64,000 nt of DNA from Kriegella sp963975415 (GCF_963975415.1 NZ_CAXBGN010000010.1:1-64000); one strand, 5' to 3'. Counted from the stretch's first letter, positions 25,854-35,806 are shown. The notes: generated from the sequence alone by a model not told the origin. Numbers and translations are program-made.

Positions 25854-26861
25854 ATGCAGCAAAAACACAAGACCCTTGGCGAGTTTATTATCGAGAATCA
25901 ATCGGAATTTCAATATTCTTCAGGTGAACTCTCAAAATTGATCAACGCCATTCGGCTAGCTGCCAAGGTGGTAAACCATGAAGTGAACAAAGCCGGACTT
26001 GTTGATGTGCTCGGCGCTGCAGGCGATACGAACATTCAAGGAGAAGACCAACAAAAACTTGATGTACTGGCTAATGAAAAATTTATTCAAACACTTAGCA
26101 ACAGGGAGATTGTTTGTGGTATTGCCTCTGAAGAGGAAGATGATTTCATTAGTATTAACAGCAATGACAAAAAGCATCAAAATAAATACGTAGTGCTTAT
26201 TGATCCTTTAGATGGTTCATCGAACATCGATGTAAACGTTTCGGTGGGTACGATTTTTTCCATTTATCGCAGGGTCACCCCCATAGGTACCCCAGTTACT
26301 TTGGAAGATTTCTTACAGCCTGGCAAAGACCAGGTAGCCGCCGGATATATTGTGTACGGCACCTCTACTATGCTCGTTTACACTACGGGCCACGGCGTAA
26401 ACGGATTTACCTTAAACCCGGCCATTGGTACATTTTACCTTTCGCACCCCAACATGGAATTCCCTGAAGACGGAAAGATATACTCGGTAAACGAAGGCAA
26501 TTACATACACTTTCATCAAGGCGTCAAAGGCTATATCAAATATTGTCAACAAGAAGAAGGTGATCGCCCCTACACGTCAAGATACATTGGGTCATTGGTC
26601 TCCGATTTTCACAGAAATATGATTAAAGGCGGTATCTATATGTATCCAAAAAGCAGTGTTACCGAACAAGGGAAACTCAGACTTTTATACGAATGTAACC
26701 CCATGGCATTTTTAGCCGAACAAGCCAATGGGTTGGCCATAGGTGGCCGAAACAGGGTTTTGGATGTACAGCCTACCGAACTACATCAACGAATTCCGTT
26801 TTTTTGTGGAAGTCGAAATATGGTGGCAAAACTTCAAGAATTTCTAGAAAAATACCATTAA
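25854..26861 (+). CDS. fbp: Fructose-1,6-bisphosphatase, class I
   Basis: Gluconeogenic enzyme converting fructose 1,6-bisphosphate to fructose 6-phosphate in the cytosol. 335 residues, normal length. The metal-binding signature DPLDGSSNIDVNVSVGTIF lies near 117-135, preceded by GIASEEEDD, and the late substrate-site region LLYECNPMAFLAEQANG is present. Divergent from the GNAT gene and convergent with the TerB-like gene 21 bases downstream. Confidence 0.97.
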   Translation: MQQKHKTLGEFIIENQSEFQYSSGELSKLINAIRLAAKVVNHEVNKAGLVDVLGAAGDTNIQGEDQQKLDVLANEKFIQTLSNREIVCGIASEEEDDFISINSNDKKHQNKYVVLIDPLDGSSNIDVNVSVGTIFSIYRRVTPIGTPVTLEDFLQPGKDQVAAGYIVYGTSTMLVYTTGHGVNGFTLNPAIGTFYLSHPNMEFPEDGKIYSVNEGNYIHFHQGVKGYIKYCQQEEGDRPYTSRYIGSLVSDFHRNMIKGGIYMYPKSSVTEQGKLRLLYECNPMAFLAEQANGLAIGGRNRVLDVQPTELHQRIPFFCGSRNMVAKLQEFLEKYH

Positions 26862-26881
26862 TAGTTACCAAAAAAGACGCA

Positions 26882-27304
26882 CTATTGCTTTAAAAGGTAG
26901 ATATAATCATCAAAATCGATACGCCCGCTAAACACTTGAACCGATCTTTTAATGATCTTTTCAGCGCTTTCACCTGAGAACCCAAGTCCAGTCGCATATT
27001 TACGAAGCAACGCCATTTCGTCATCATCGATATGGTGGTCGGCAAAAATTATTTTGAACAGATCGTACAAACGCTCAAGTCTTTTCTCCGAATTGACCGG
27101 TGGGTCGATAGGAAACTTTTTAGAGGGGTCCATTACTTCTTTATACTCGGCTTCGGTAATATCCAACTTACGGGCAAATTGATCCAATAAGGCCTGCTCT
27201 TGCTCGTTTATCGACCCATCTGTCGACGCCAAGGTAGCTATTGCGGCAAAATGCGCCAAATTTCTTCTATGTTCACTATTACCGTATAAATCAACGAAAG
27301 ACAT
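26882..27304 (-). CDS. TerB-like (tellurite resistance) family protein
   Basis: 140-residue all-helical cytosolic protein. The repeated pattern FAAIATLASTDGSINEQEQALLDQFARKLDITEAEY followed by KIIFADHHIDDDEMALLRKYATGLGF contains two acidic, D/E-rich loops spaced by helices, as in TerB/DjlA-type domains that bind metal. No resistance function can be inferred from a stand-alone copy. Preceded on its strand by an exact -7 box. Confidence 0.8.
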   Translation of the reverse strand: MSFVDLYGNSEHRRNLAHFAAIATLASTDGSINEQEQALLDQFARKLDITEAEYKEVMDPSKKFPIDPPVNSEKRLERLYDLFKIIFADHHIDDDEMALLRKYATGLGFSGESAEKIIKRSVQVFSGRIDFDDYIYLLKQ

Positions 27305-27325
27305 ATATCACAATTTTATTGGGGG

Positions 27326-27333
27326 CAAATATA
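27326..27333 (-). promoter_or_regulatory. -7 promoter box for the TerB-like gene
   Basis: On the minus strand TATATTTG matches TAnnTTTG, about 22 bases before the start at 27304. A -33 TTTG is not evident. Confidence 0.45.
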
Positions 27334-27405
27334 ATTTTTTTAGAGGTCATATTTTATAATCTCTAAAACTTTGTTCTCTAAGCAAATTTGTATTTTCACA
27401 AAGCT

Positions 27406-28434
27406 ATGGAAAAACCCCTTTTAGAATTTACAAATAAAGGCATTTATTGCAGTGCGGCCAAAGTTTATATCGACCCTTGGAAACCTGTGAACAACGCTAT
27501 TATTACCCACGGTCACGCCGACCATAGCCGTGCGGGCAACAAACGGTATATCACCCATCATCGAAATGTTCCTATTATAACCCATCGCCTTGGTGAAATT
27601 AACGTAAATGGAAAGGAGTGGGGAGAGACTTTTACTATAAATGGCGTTCAATTTTCATTGCACCCGGCCGGTCACATCATCGGCTCTTCACAAGTTCGAG
27701 TAGCACACAAAGGGGAAGTTTGGGTTTTCTCAGGGGATTACAAAACTGAGAATGATGGCATCTCTACAACATTTGAACCGCTTAAATGTCACACTTTTAT
27801 TACGGAATGTACTTTCGGCTTGCCAGCTTTTAAATGGACACCTCAAGTTGAGGTCTTTTCCGCCATTAATGAATGGTGGGCGCAAAACCAGTCAGACGGA
27901 AAGACATCTATTCTTTTCGGATACAGTTTGGGGAAGGCACAACGGCTATTGAAATATTTAGATACCGATATCGGAAAAATATATACCCACGGGGCTATCG
28001 AAAATATGACGGAAGTCTTGCGCCCACTGGTCGATTTTCCCAAAACATCGCGTATCACCCATGAAACGAAGAAAGAAGCGCTTCTTGGAAATATTGTCTT
28101 GGCCCCACCGAGTGCCCATGGTAGCACCTGGATTCGAAAAATGGTACCATATGAAACTGCTTCGGCCAGCGGCTGGATGACATTTCGGGGTGCCCGACGA
28201 AGACGTGCTGTCGACAAAGGATTTGTGCTCAGCGACCATTGTGATTGGCAGGGGTTGATCAAAAGCATCAAGGCCACAGAAGCCGAAAAAATCATTTGCA
28301 CCCATGGCTATAGCGATATATTTTCACGCTACCTGCGTGAACAAGGCTATGATGCACGCACCGAAGAAACACAATACGAAGGAGAACTGGCTGAACTAAA
28401 CGCGGCAAAAGAAGAACCCAAGACAATACCTTGA
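27406..28434 (+). CDS. Ligase-associated DNA exonuclease (MBL fold)
   Basis: Metallo-beta-lactamase/beta-CASP-type nuclease found next to ATP-dependent DNA ligases. The zinc motif HGHADHS is at residues 35-41, with further ligands in LHPAGHIIGS and LSDHCDWQG. 342 residues from the ATG at 27406; a TTG at 27388 is less likely. It is the first gene of the four-gene repair module ending at 33426 and overlaps the longest ligase frame by 4 bases. Family members are annotated as DNA processing enzymes; details of the activity are not known from this sequence. Confidence 0.9.
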   Translation: MEKPLLEFTNKGIYCSAAKVYIDPWKPVNNAIITHGHADHSRAGNKRYITHHRNVPIITHRLGEINVNGKEWGETFTINGVQFSLHPAGHIIGSSQVRVAHKGEVWVFSGDYKTENDGISTTFEPLKCHTFITECTFGLPAFKWTPQVEVFSAINEWWAQNQSDGKTSILFGYSLGKAQRLLKYLDTDIGKIYTHGAIENMTEVLRPLVDFPKTSRITHETKKEALLGNIVLAPPSAHGSTWIRKMVPYETASASGWMTFRGARRRRAVDKGFVLSDHCDWQGLIKSIKATEAEKIICTHGYSDIFSRYLREQGYDARTEETQYEGELAELNAAKEEPKTIP

Positions 28435-28490
28435 AAGCCCACACTTCAGAACCAACCCCTAAGCATCGTTCTGTTCACAATCAAATAAGC

Positions 28491-30110
28491 ATGGAGAAAT
28501 TCTCGACACTTATAAAAACCCTCGATAGCACCAATAAAACTACGGTAAAAGTGGCAGCGCTGGCCGACTATTTAAAAACGGCAAATGGCCCTGATAAGGT
28601 TTGGACTATTGCCATTCTTTCGCACAGACGGCCACCGCGACCTGTAAATACGACACTTTTAAGAACCTGGGCTTCCGAATTAGCCAATATTCCGTTGTGG
28701 CTGTTTGAAGAAAGCTACCATATTGTTGGCGACTTGGCCGAAACTATTGCGCTGATCGTTCCTTCAACAAAAGCATCTTCTGAAAAAAGTTTGACCCAAT
28801 TTCTGGAAGAAATGATTGGCTTAAAAAGTAAAACAGACGCCGAAAAGAGGGCCTACCTTTTCGAAAACTGGAACGCGCTTGATTATTATGGCCGTTTTGT
28901 CTTTACCAAATTGATTACGGGTTCATTTCGAATTGGGGTCAGCCAAAAATTGATGACCCGCGCCCTGTCAAAAGCGACAGGTTTAGATGAAGATGTACTC
29001 GCATACAAGTTAATGGGCAATTGGGACCCCAATACGATTTCATTTCAGAAATTGATTCTGGAAGAAAATAAAAGTGATTATCTGTCAAAACCCTATCCGT
29101 TCTATTTGGCCTATGCCTTAGAGGGCGATATCGAAGATTTAGGTGATGTTGCACAATGGTCCGCCGAACATAAATGGGACGGAATTCGCTCCCAGGTTAT
29201 TCTTAGAAACGACGAATTATTTGTATGGAGCCGTGGAGAGGAATTGGTCACGGACAAATATCCCGAGTTTGAAAAATTTGTAGGTATCGTTCCCAAAGGA
29301 ACAGTCATCGATGGGGAAATACTACCCTATCCTAAAAAACAAATCGGCACCTTTAATGACCTTCAAAAACGAATTGGAAGAAAAACGGTTTCGAAAGCCC
29401 TTTTGGAGAAAGTCCCGGTTATTTTAAAAGCATACGATTTACTTGAATGGAAAGGTGTAGATATTCGAAACAAGCCCTTTTCCGAGCGCAGAAAATTGTT
29501 GACCGCTTTATATCGCGAATGTTACCATGTCGAAGGGAACTCAGAAAATAGGATTCCCCTACATCTTTCCGAAACCATGCATTTCACTTCTTGGAACGAC
29601 TTGGCCAAAGAGCGGGAGCGTTCCCGTGAAGTACGAAGTGAGGGGCTGATGCTAAAACGAAAGGATTCCCCCTATTTAGTGGGAAGAAAAAAAGGGGATT
29701 GGTGGAAATGGAAAGTAGACCCGCTCACCATCGATGCCGTACTCACCTACGCCATGCGGGGTCATGGGCGCCGCAGCAATCTATTCACTGATTACACCTT
29801 CGCTTTATGGCAAGAAAACAAGGAAGGAAAAAAAGAGCTGGTCACTTTCGCCAAGGCTTATTCGGGGTTGACCGATGCCGAATTTAGAAAGGTAGATGCC
29901 TGGATCAAAAAGAATACTCTCGAGCGCTTTGGCCCGGTACGCAGTGTAAAGCCGCATCACGTTTTTGAAATTGCCTTTGAAGGTATTGCATTGTCCAAAC
30001 GGCATAAAAGTGGGGTTGCAACGCGCTTTCCCAGAATATTAAGGTGGCGACAAGACAAAAAAATCGAGGAAGCAAACACCATACAAGATTTAAAAGAATT
30101 AATTCCCTAA
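28491..30110 (+). CDS. ATP-dependent DNA ligase
   Basis: Seals nicks using ATP. The adenylated lysine is in EHKWDGIR (Lys about 228 from this start), followed by other nucleotidyltransferase motifs FVWSRGEELVTDKYPE, VIDGEILPY and VRSEGLMLKRKDSPY, then WWKWKVDPLTIDAVL and an OB-fold C-terminus. The N-terminal ~200 residues are the helical DNA-binding domain of the archaeal/LigB-like type. ATG 28491 gives 539 residues; the open frame reaches a TTG at 28431 overlapping the exonuclease stop. Together with exonuclease, helicase and PdeM it forms a DNA repair set separate from replicative LigA. Confidence 0.93.
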   Translation: MEKFSTLIKTLDSTNKTTVKVAALADYLKTANGPDKVWTIAILSHRRPPRPVNTTLLRTWASELANIPLWLFEESYHIVGDLAETIALIVPSTKASSEKSLTQFLEEMIGLKSKTDAEKRAYLFENWNALDYYGRFVFTKLITGSFRIGVSQKLMTRALSKATGLDEDVLAYKLMGNWDPNTISFQKLILEENKSDYLSKPYPFYLAYALEGDIEDLGDVAQWSAEHKWDGIRSQVILRNDELFVWSRGEELVTDKYPEFEKFVGIVPKGTVIDGEILPYPKKQIGTFNDLQKRIGRKTVSKALLEKVPVILKAYDLLEWKGVDIRNKPFSERRKLLTALYRECYHVEGNSENRIPLHLSETMHFTSWNDLAKERERSREVRSEGLMLKRKDSPYLVGRKKGDWWKWKVDPLTIDAVLTYAMRGHGRRSNLFTDYTFALWQENKEGKKELVTFAKAYSGLTDAEFRKVDAWIKKNTLERFGPVRSVKPHHVFEIAFEGIALSKRHKSGVATRFPRILRWRQDKKIEEANTIQDLKELIP

Positions 30111-30230
30111 AACCATCACAGTTGAAAGTAGTTCAAAAGCGGCCTCGAAATGATGCTATAATCTTAAAAACAATCACCACAAAAAAATTGCACCATTGCC
30201 GACCAAATTACTAACTTACATTGGTAACTC

Positions 30231-32696
30231 ATGACCCGAGGCGAACTGTACCATATTGCCGAAAATTGGTTTCAGCAACAAGACTGGAAACCCTTTCCGT
30301 TTCAAAAAAAGACGTGGCAGGCTTTTTTACAAGGCAAACACGGGTTATTGAATGCCCCAACAGGAAGCGGCAAAACGTATGCACTATGGTTCCCTATCGT
30401 ACTCCAATACATCAAAAAAAATCCGGAATACCGCACCAAACACAAAAAGGGATTAAAGGCCATTTGGATTACCCCCTTGCGCGCATTATCCTTAGAAATA
30501 AAACAATCGGCCGAACGGATAACCAATGATTTAGGAACACAAATGACAGTTGGCATTCGTACCGGGGACACCAGCACCAAAGAACGGGCACAACAGAAAA
30601 AACAGATGCCCGACCTTTTAATCACCACTCCGGAAAGTTTGCAATTGTTACTCGCCACCAAAGGCTATGACCGCATTTTTAAAGACTGTACCGCCATTGT
30701 CGTCGATGAATGGCACGAACTATTGGGCACCAAAAGAGGTGTGCAAATGGAGCTGGGGCTTTCCCGATTAAGAAATGTAGCAAAAAACATGCGTATCTGG
30801 GGCATTTCGGCCACTATAGGAAATCTCGACCAAGCTCGGCAGGTACTTCTCGGACCCAACACAAAGGCCTTGGATCATTCAGTGATGATAAAGGCCAAAC
30901 TGAATAAAAAAATTACCGTCAAAAGTATCATTCCAAAAGAAATGGAAACCTTCCCCTGGCGCGGGCATTTGGGTTTACGCTTGCTTGAAGCAGTGGTACC
31001 GATCATTAACAATAGCAAAACCACTTTACTTTTCACCAATACGCGTAGTCAATGCGAAATATGGTTTCAAAAAATTCTAGAAAAGCATCCCGAATACGCC
31101 GGAGAGATGGCCATGCACCACGGCAGTATCAATAAAGAGACCCGGCTTTGGGTAGAACAGGCCATTCGTAATGAAAGTCTGAAAGCCGTAGTGTGCACCT
31201 CCAGTCTTGATTTGGGTGTCGACTTTGCCCCCGTTGAAACGGTAGTTCAAATAGGTGGCCCCAAAGGTGTGGCCCGTTTTCTGCAACGTGCGGGAAGAAG
31301 TGGTCACCGACCGGGCAAAGAAAGCGTCATTTATTTTCTTCCGACGCATGCATTGGAATTGGTCGAAGCCTCGGCCCTACAACAGGCAGTAAAACAACGG
31401 GCTGTAGAAGACCGTATTCCGTATTTAAATAGTTTCGACGTTTTATTACAATACCTGACCACACTGGCGGTTTCAGACGGATTCTATCCCGATCAAATAT
31501 TTCCTGAGGTTCAACAAACCTTTTGCTATCAGGCCCTCTCAAAAGACCAATGGCAATGGCTCTTAAATTTTTTGGTTTTGGGCAGCCAGAGCCTTCAGAC
31601 CTACGACGAATATAAAAAAGTGGAAATCGAGGAAGACGGCAAATTCAAGGTCAACAATAGAGGGGTCGCCATGCGGCATCGCTTTCAAATCGGAACCATT
31701 GTAGGCGATGCCAATTTAATTGTTAGGTATCAAAAAGGTGGATACATCGGCTCGGTGGAAGAATCGTTTATTTCAAAAATGACCCAAGGCGATGTTTTCA
31801 CTTTTGCAGGTCGTAATTTGGAATTTATACGAATCAAAGACATGCAGGTACATGTTCGAAAATCATCTAAAAAAACTAATAAAGTGCCCAGTTGGATGGG
31901 CGGGCGCCTGACACTTTCTGCCCAGATGTCTGAACTGCTTCGAAACGAACTATATTCCGCCGGATTGGACAAAAAAAAACAGTCGGCAGAAATAAGGTCA
32001 CTTTCTTCTTTATTCGAACGTCAGCGCATAGAAAGCATTGTACCTGATCCCCATGAATTTTTAATAGAGACTTTTAAGACACGCGACGGGTACCATCATA
32101 TCTTTTATCCGTTCGAAGGCCGTTTTGTGCATGAAGCCATGGGCAGTTTGCTAGGCTACCGCATCAGTTTGCTTTCCCCTATTACTTTTTCCCTGGCTTT
32201 TAACGACTACGGATTCGAACTGCTTTCCGATAAGGAAATCGACATGCAACAAGTCATAGACAACAATCTTTTTACCAAGGATTATCTTTTCGAGGACCTT
32301 CAAAAAAGTTTAAACTCCACTGAAATGGCCCGTAGAAAATTTAGGGATATTGCCGTTATCAGCGGTTTAGTTTTTACGGGATATCCTGATAAAGGCATAA
32401 AAATGAAACACCTGCAGAGCAATTCACAACTCTTGTTCGATGTATTCCGCGATTATGAGCCCGAAAACTTGCTCTTTCAACAAGCGTTTACCGAAACCTT
32501 TGAGCACCAATTGGAAGAAGGTCGTCTTCGCCTGGCCTTGGAGCGTATTGCTACACAGGAAATTGTTTGGAAGGCCTGCACCGAACCGACCCCCTTTTCA
32601 TTTCCAATTATTACCGACCGTTTGCGTGAAAAATTGAGCAGTGAAAAATTAGCCGACCGCATTAAACGCATGACCGCCATTTTAACGAAAAGATAA
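30231..32696 (+). CDS. Ligase-associated DEXH-box helicase (Lhr-like)
   Basis: 821-residue superfamily 2 helicase of the Lhr-core type. Walker A is NAPTGSGKTYAL near residue 42-50, the DEXH motif is VVDEWHELLG near 158-165, and the helicase C domain shows VCTSSLDLGVDFAPVETVVQ (split) and LQRAGRSGHRPGK. The C-terminal ~400 residues include the Lhr winged-helix and the conserved DUF4145-like tail. It is the motor of the ligase-associated repair module, with the ligase 120 bases upstream. The intervening gap holds no recognisable element. Confidence 0.92.
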   Translation: MTRGELYHIAENWFQQQDWKPFPFQKKTWQAFLQGKHGLLNAPTGSGKTYALWFPIVLQYIKKNPEYRTKHKKGLKAIWITPLRALSLEIKQSAERITNDLGTQMTVGIRTGDTSTKERAQQKKQMPDLLITTPESLQLLLATKGYDRIFKDCTAIVVDEWHELLGTKRGVQMELGLSRLRNVAKNMRIWGISATIGNLDQARQVLLGPNTKALDHSVMIKAKLNKKITVKSIIPKEMETFPWRGHLGLRLLEAVVPIINNSKTTLLFTNTRSQCEIWFQKILEKHPEYAGEMAMHHGSINKETRLWVEQAIRNESLKAVVCTSSLDLGVDFAPVETVVQIGGPKGVARFLQRAGRSGHRPGKESVIYFLPTHALELVEASALQQAVKQRAVEDRIPYLNSFDVLLQYLTTLAVSDGFYPDQIFPEVQQTFCYQALSKDQWQWLLNFLVLGSQSLQTYDEYKKVEIEEDGKFKVNNRGVAMRHRFQIGTIVGDANLIVRYQKGGYIGSVEESFISKMTQGDVFTFAGRNLEFIRIKDMQVHVRKSSKKTNKVPSWMGGRLTLSAQMSELLRNELYSAGLDKKKQSAEIRSLSSLFERQRIESIVPDPHEFLIETFKTRDGYHHIFYPFEGRFVHEAMGSLLGYRISLLSPITFSLAFNDYGFELLSDKEIDMQQVIDNNLFTKDYLFEDLQKSLNSTEMARRKFRDIAVISGLVFTGYPDKGIKMKHLQSNSQLLFDVFRDYEPENLLFQQAFTETFEHQLEEGRLRLALERIATQEIVWKACTEPTPFSFPIITDRLREKLSSEKLADRIKRMTAILTKR

Positions 32697-32743
32697 TTGT
32701 ACAACGTTTGTGCCTTTCAGTACCGACCACTGAGACTTTTTAC

Positions 32744-32751
32744 TAATTTTG
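32744..32751 (+). promoter_or_regulatory. -7 promoter box just before pdeM
   Basis: TAATTTTG matches TAnnTTTG, 6 bases before the pdeM ATG; a nearly leaderless transcript would result if used. No clear -33 box. The box also removes support for a TTG start at 32749, which lies inside it. Confidence 0.35.
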
Positions 32752-32757
32752 CAAGGC

Positions 32758-33426
32758 ATGAACACCCAATCTACGCTAATTCGAAATCACACCTTTGTCT
32801 TTCATGCTTCGGGAGCTCTCTTTTGGAGTGAAAAATCAATGCTTTTAATTAGTGACGTACATTTGGGCAAAGTGTCCCATTTTCGAAAGTACGGGGCTGC
32901 AGTACCCCAAAATGCAATTGCGAGAAACTTTGAGCTTATGGACGAAGCTATCAATTTTTTCAAGCCCGAGCAGCTGGTTTTTATGGGCGACTTGTTTCAT
33001 TCTTCGCTTAATAATGAATGGAAGTTTTTCGAGCATTGGATGGCCACCGTTATCTCGAAGGTTACTTTAGTTGCCGGCAACCACGACATCATATCTTCCT
33101 TAAAATATGAAAATTTGGGTATCGAAGTCGTTTCCGAAATGGTTTTCGATGATTTTTTATTGACGCACCATCCGGAAGATCGCAAAGGTTTTTTTAATTT
33201 TTCAGGACACATACACCCCGCTATTCGCCTTCGGGGCACAGGTCGCCAATCGCTTCGATTACCTTGTTTTTTTAAAAGCACAAATCAAATGGTACTGCCA
33301 GCTTTCGGTGCTTTTACCGGCAGTCACGTTCTTGAGCCTAAAAACGACAATGAAGTCTATGCCATAAGTGAAGATGCTGTTTTTAAAATAGAACTGAACA
33401 AAGGTGGCGGAAAACATCGTTCATAA
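32758..33426 (+). CDS. pdeM: Ligase-associated DNA damage response endonuclease PdeM
   Basis: Calcineurin-like metallophosphoesterase of 222 residues. Metal-binding motifs are DVHLGKVSHFRKYG (33-46), MGDLFHS (76-82), AGNHD and FSGHIHPAIR. Such proteins occur with the ATP-dependent ligase, exonuclease and DEXH helicase in many bacteria and are annotated as the module's endonuclease. The ATG at 32758 follows the helicase stop by 61 bases. Confidence 0.9.
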   Translation: MNTQSTLIRNHTFVFHASGALFWSEKSMLLISDVHLGKVSHFRKYGAAVPQNAIARNFELMDEAINFFKPEQLVFMGDLFHSSLNNEWKFFEHWMATVISKVTLVAGNHDIISSLKYENLGIEVVSEMVFDDFLLTHHPEDRKGFFNFSGHIHPAIRLRGTGRQSLRLPCFFKSTNQMVLPAFGAFTGSHVLEPKNDNEVYAISEDAVFKIELNKGGGKHRS

Positions 33427-33509
33427 CAGCGCATTTTTTTGTTGTTCCCGTTAATTTCCATCGTTTGAAAAGCCTATCTTATCAAGAATAACTTCACCAA
33501 CAAACCAAC

Positions 33510-34310
33510 ATGAAAAAAACATTTGCTGTCTTGAACCTGCTGTCGGTAATCTTGGTCATCGGAATCAACTATACTTCACAATCTCTGCGCCTGAACGATA
33601 CGACCATAGGAGAGATCAGTTCAAAATATTCAAACCTTTTTACCCCTGCCAGTTACGCTTTTGCTATTTGGGGACTGATATTCGTAAGTCTTTTGGCCTA
33701 TGCCATTTTTCAAATTCGACGCACTTTTTTCAGCTCAAAGGAAAATGGTTTTATTAAACAGACCGGCTATTGGTTTGCAAGCGCAAATCTATTGAATGGC
33801 GCTTGGGTAATTGCTTTTCTCTATGACTACACGGCCCTATCAGTAATAATCATGCTCGGAATTCTCTTTTCACTCCTAAAAATTATTATCAAAACCAACA
33901 TGGAACGTTGGGATGCTCCTATAGAGATTATCGCTTTTGTATGGTGGCCCATTTGCCTCTATAGCGGTTGGATTTCGGTAGCTACAATTGCCAACATATC
34001 CCTTTACTTGACCAAAATAGGTTGGGACGGCACCTTTCTTTCTGAACAACAATGGACTATTCTTATGATAGTGGTAGCTACGGCCCTAAATATTGCAATG
34101 ATCTTTTATAGAAATATGCGCGAATTTGCCGCCGTGGGGGTTTGGGCACTATTTGCCATTTTTACACGCCACAAAGGTTCACTTGACACTCTGGCCCATT
34201 TGGCTCTTTTTTGCAGCTTTATCTTATTAGCCTTCATTGCCATTCATGGTTATCAAAATCGAGGGACCAACCCCTTATTTAAATGGAGGGAGCGCTTAAA
34301 AGAAAGGTAG
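33510..34310 (+). CDS. TspO/MBR-like (tryptophan-rich sensory) membrane protein
   Basis: 266 residues with about seven hydrophobic helices, longer than canonical TspO (about 160 residues, five helices). Family-like features are SKYSNLFTPASYAFAIWGLI near the N-terminus and NGAWVIAFLYD; Trp-rich segments FVWWPICLYSGWISVA follow. TspO proteins bind porphyrins and tryptophan and are involved in stress signalling, but this long form is poorly characterised. It lies downstream of pdeM, 84 bases away, and may be separate from the repair module. Confidence 0.75.
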   Translation: MKKTFAVLNLLSVILVIGINYTSQSLRLNDTTIGEISSKYSNLFTPASYAFAIWGLIFVSLLAYAIFQIRRTFFSSKENGFIKQTGYWFASANLLNGAWVIAFLYDYTALSVIIMLGILFSLLKIIIKTNMERWDAPIEIIAFVWWPICLYSGWISVATIANISLYLTKIGWDGTFLSEQQWTILMIVVATALNIAMIFYRNMREFAAVGVWALFAIFTRHKGSLDTLAHLALFCSFILLAFIAIHGYQNRGTNPLFKWRERLKER

Positions 34311-34343
34311 GTTCGTCTATCAGAAACAACGATAGAACTGACT

Positions 34344-35693
34344 TTAAACCATACTTTTTATGTCACTGCCCCAAGATGGGTAGGTAAAAATCGTGCTTTG
34401 TAAATCGTTTGCGGTCATTCCATGATTTATGGCCATCGCGAACAGATTGATGGTCTCGGCCGCATGGGGCCCTAGAAGATGTGCCCCAACTATTTCATCA
34501 GTACGCTCGTTTATCAGAATTTTATAGGAATACAAAGGAGCGTTGATGCGTTTGGCGTTGAACCAATCGGAAGCTGCCCCCCTTTTTACGGTCACATTTT
34601 TGTAACGTTCCTTGGCTTCCTCTTCTAAATAGCCAACGGAAGCCAAGTTAGGCAAAGTGAAAACTACGGAAGGAACCACTGGCACATCGACTTTTTTCGA
34701 ATTGGCTTTCATAATATTTTGGGAAACGACGTAACCCTCGCGGCCCGACAAGGGTGTCAACGGCAAAGAATGGTTCGATACATCACCACAGGCGAACACG
34801 TTTTCATTGGAAGTACTTTGCAAGTATGAATTAACTTTAATTCCCTTTTCATCGAAAGCGACCTTTCCTTTTTCAAGTTCCAATTCGGCCAAAGCGGGTA
34901 CCCGCCCTGCGGTATTAATAATTAATCCGGCTTTAATACGCTCCAATTCCCCCTTCTTTTCATATTTCAAAAGATACTTCTTTTTTGATTTTTTAACCGA
35001 AGTAACATCGGACTTAAAAACAAAATCGATCCCTATTTGCTTTGAATAATCGGTCAATTCTGCTACCAAATCAGCATCAAAAGCAGCCAAAGGCCGTTCC
35101 CCGCTATCGATTACAGTAACCTTTGTACCCGCCCGGGCCGCCATATGTGCAAATTCCATCCCCACATAACCGGCACCCACAAAAATTATCTTCTTTGGTA
35201 ATTTTTTTAAATCAAGGAAGTCATCGCTAGTCTTTAATAGCTCGGCACCCTCAAAAGGCAATTCCCGAGGAACTTGACCCGTAGCAATCACAATTTTATC
35301 GGCCTTCACCGTTTTCTTTTCCACAGAAAGTGTATTCTTACCCAGAAAATGGGGAGATTTATAATACAGTTTCACTCCTAGTTTCGAAAGTTCTTCTTCT
35401 GTTTTGGCCGGAACTTGCTTTGTAAACTCTTTTTTAAATTTTTGTAATTTTTTCCAATTGAGACGTGGTATAGAGACCACGTTCCTTTCTTCAAGATGCC
35501 GGGCCATTTCTAAAATTTCCGTCCCCGCCAAAAGCACTTTTTTCGGATCACAGCCCCTATTGGCACAGGTACCCCCAAATTCGCGATTATCGGCCATAGC
35601 GACTGTAAGTCCACTTGCGACACACGCTTCCGCAACGGTCTGACCCGCAATTCCGCTACCAATAACAAATACATCGAATTCTTCTATTTTCAT
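34344..35693 (-). CDS. FAD-dependent pyridine nucleotide-disulfide oxidoreductase
   Basis: 449-residue flavoenzyme of the glutathione reductase/dihydrolipoyl dehydrogenase family. The FAD motif GSGIAGQTVAEA follows the start, the redox-active pair is GGTCANRGC (C43, C48), the NAD(P) Rossmann motif is FVGAGYVGMEFAHMAARAG, and the second FAD motif is NVFACGDVS. The C-terminal dimer-interface segment ends LLGPHAAETINLFA, with His and Glu of the catalytic pair. Not next to pdh or mer genes, so substrate (glutathione-like, lipoamide or mycothiol-like) is undetermined. Starts at the second ATG of two tandem ones. Confidence 0.87.
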   Translation of the reverse strand: MKIEEFDVFVIGSGIAGQTVAEACVASGLTVAMADNREFGGTCANRGCDPKKVLLAGTEILEMARHLEERNVVSIPRLNWKKLQKFKKEFTKQVPAKTEEELSKLGVKLYYKSPHFLGKNTLSVEKKTVKADKIVIATGQVPRELPFEGAELLKTSDDFLDLKKLPKKIIFVGAGYVGMEFAHMAARAGTKVTVIDSGERPLAAFDADLVAELTDYSKQIGIDFVFKSDVTSVKKSKKKYLLKYEKKGELERIKAGLIINTAGRVPALAELELEKGKVAFDEKGIKVNSYLQSTSNENVFACGDVSNHSLPLTPLSGREGYVVSQNIMKANSKKVDVPVVPSVVFTLPNLASVGYLEEEAKERYKNVTVKRGAASDWFNAKRINAPLYSYKILINERTDEIVGAHLLGPHAAETINLFAMAINHGMTANDLQSTIFTYPSWGSDIKSMV

Positions 35694-35806
35694 CATTTTT
35701 GCTTTCTAAAATTCATATGGCCTAAACCCACAATATCCGAATTTTCAAGGCCAAAAATTAACCCATATTCTAAAAATATGAACGCTGTCAGTTAAGCACA
35801 TATTCC

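Noticed and set aside
27843..28301. 152-codon frame on the minus strand
   Set aside because: Antisense shadow of the ligase-associated exonuclease.
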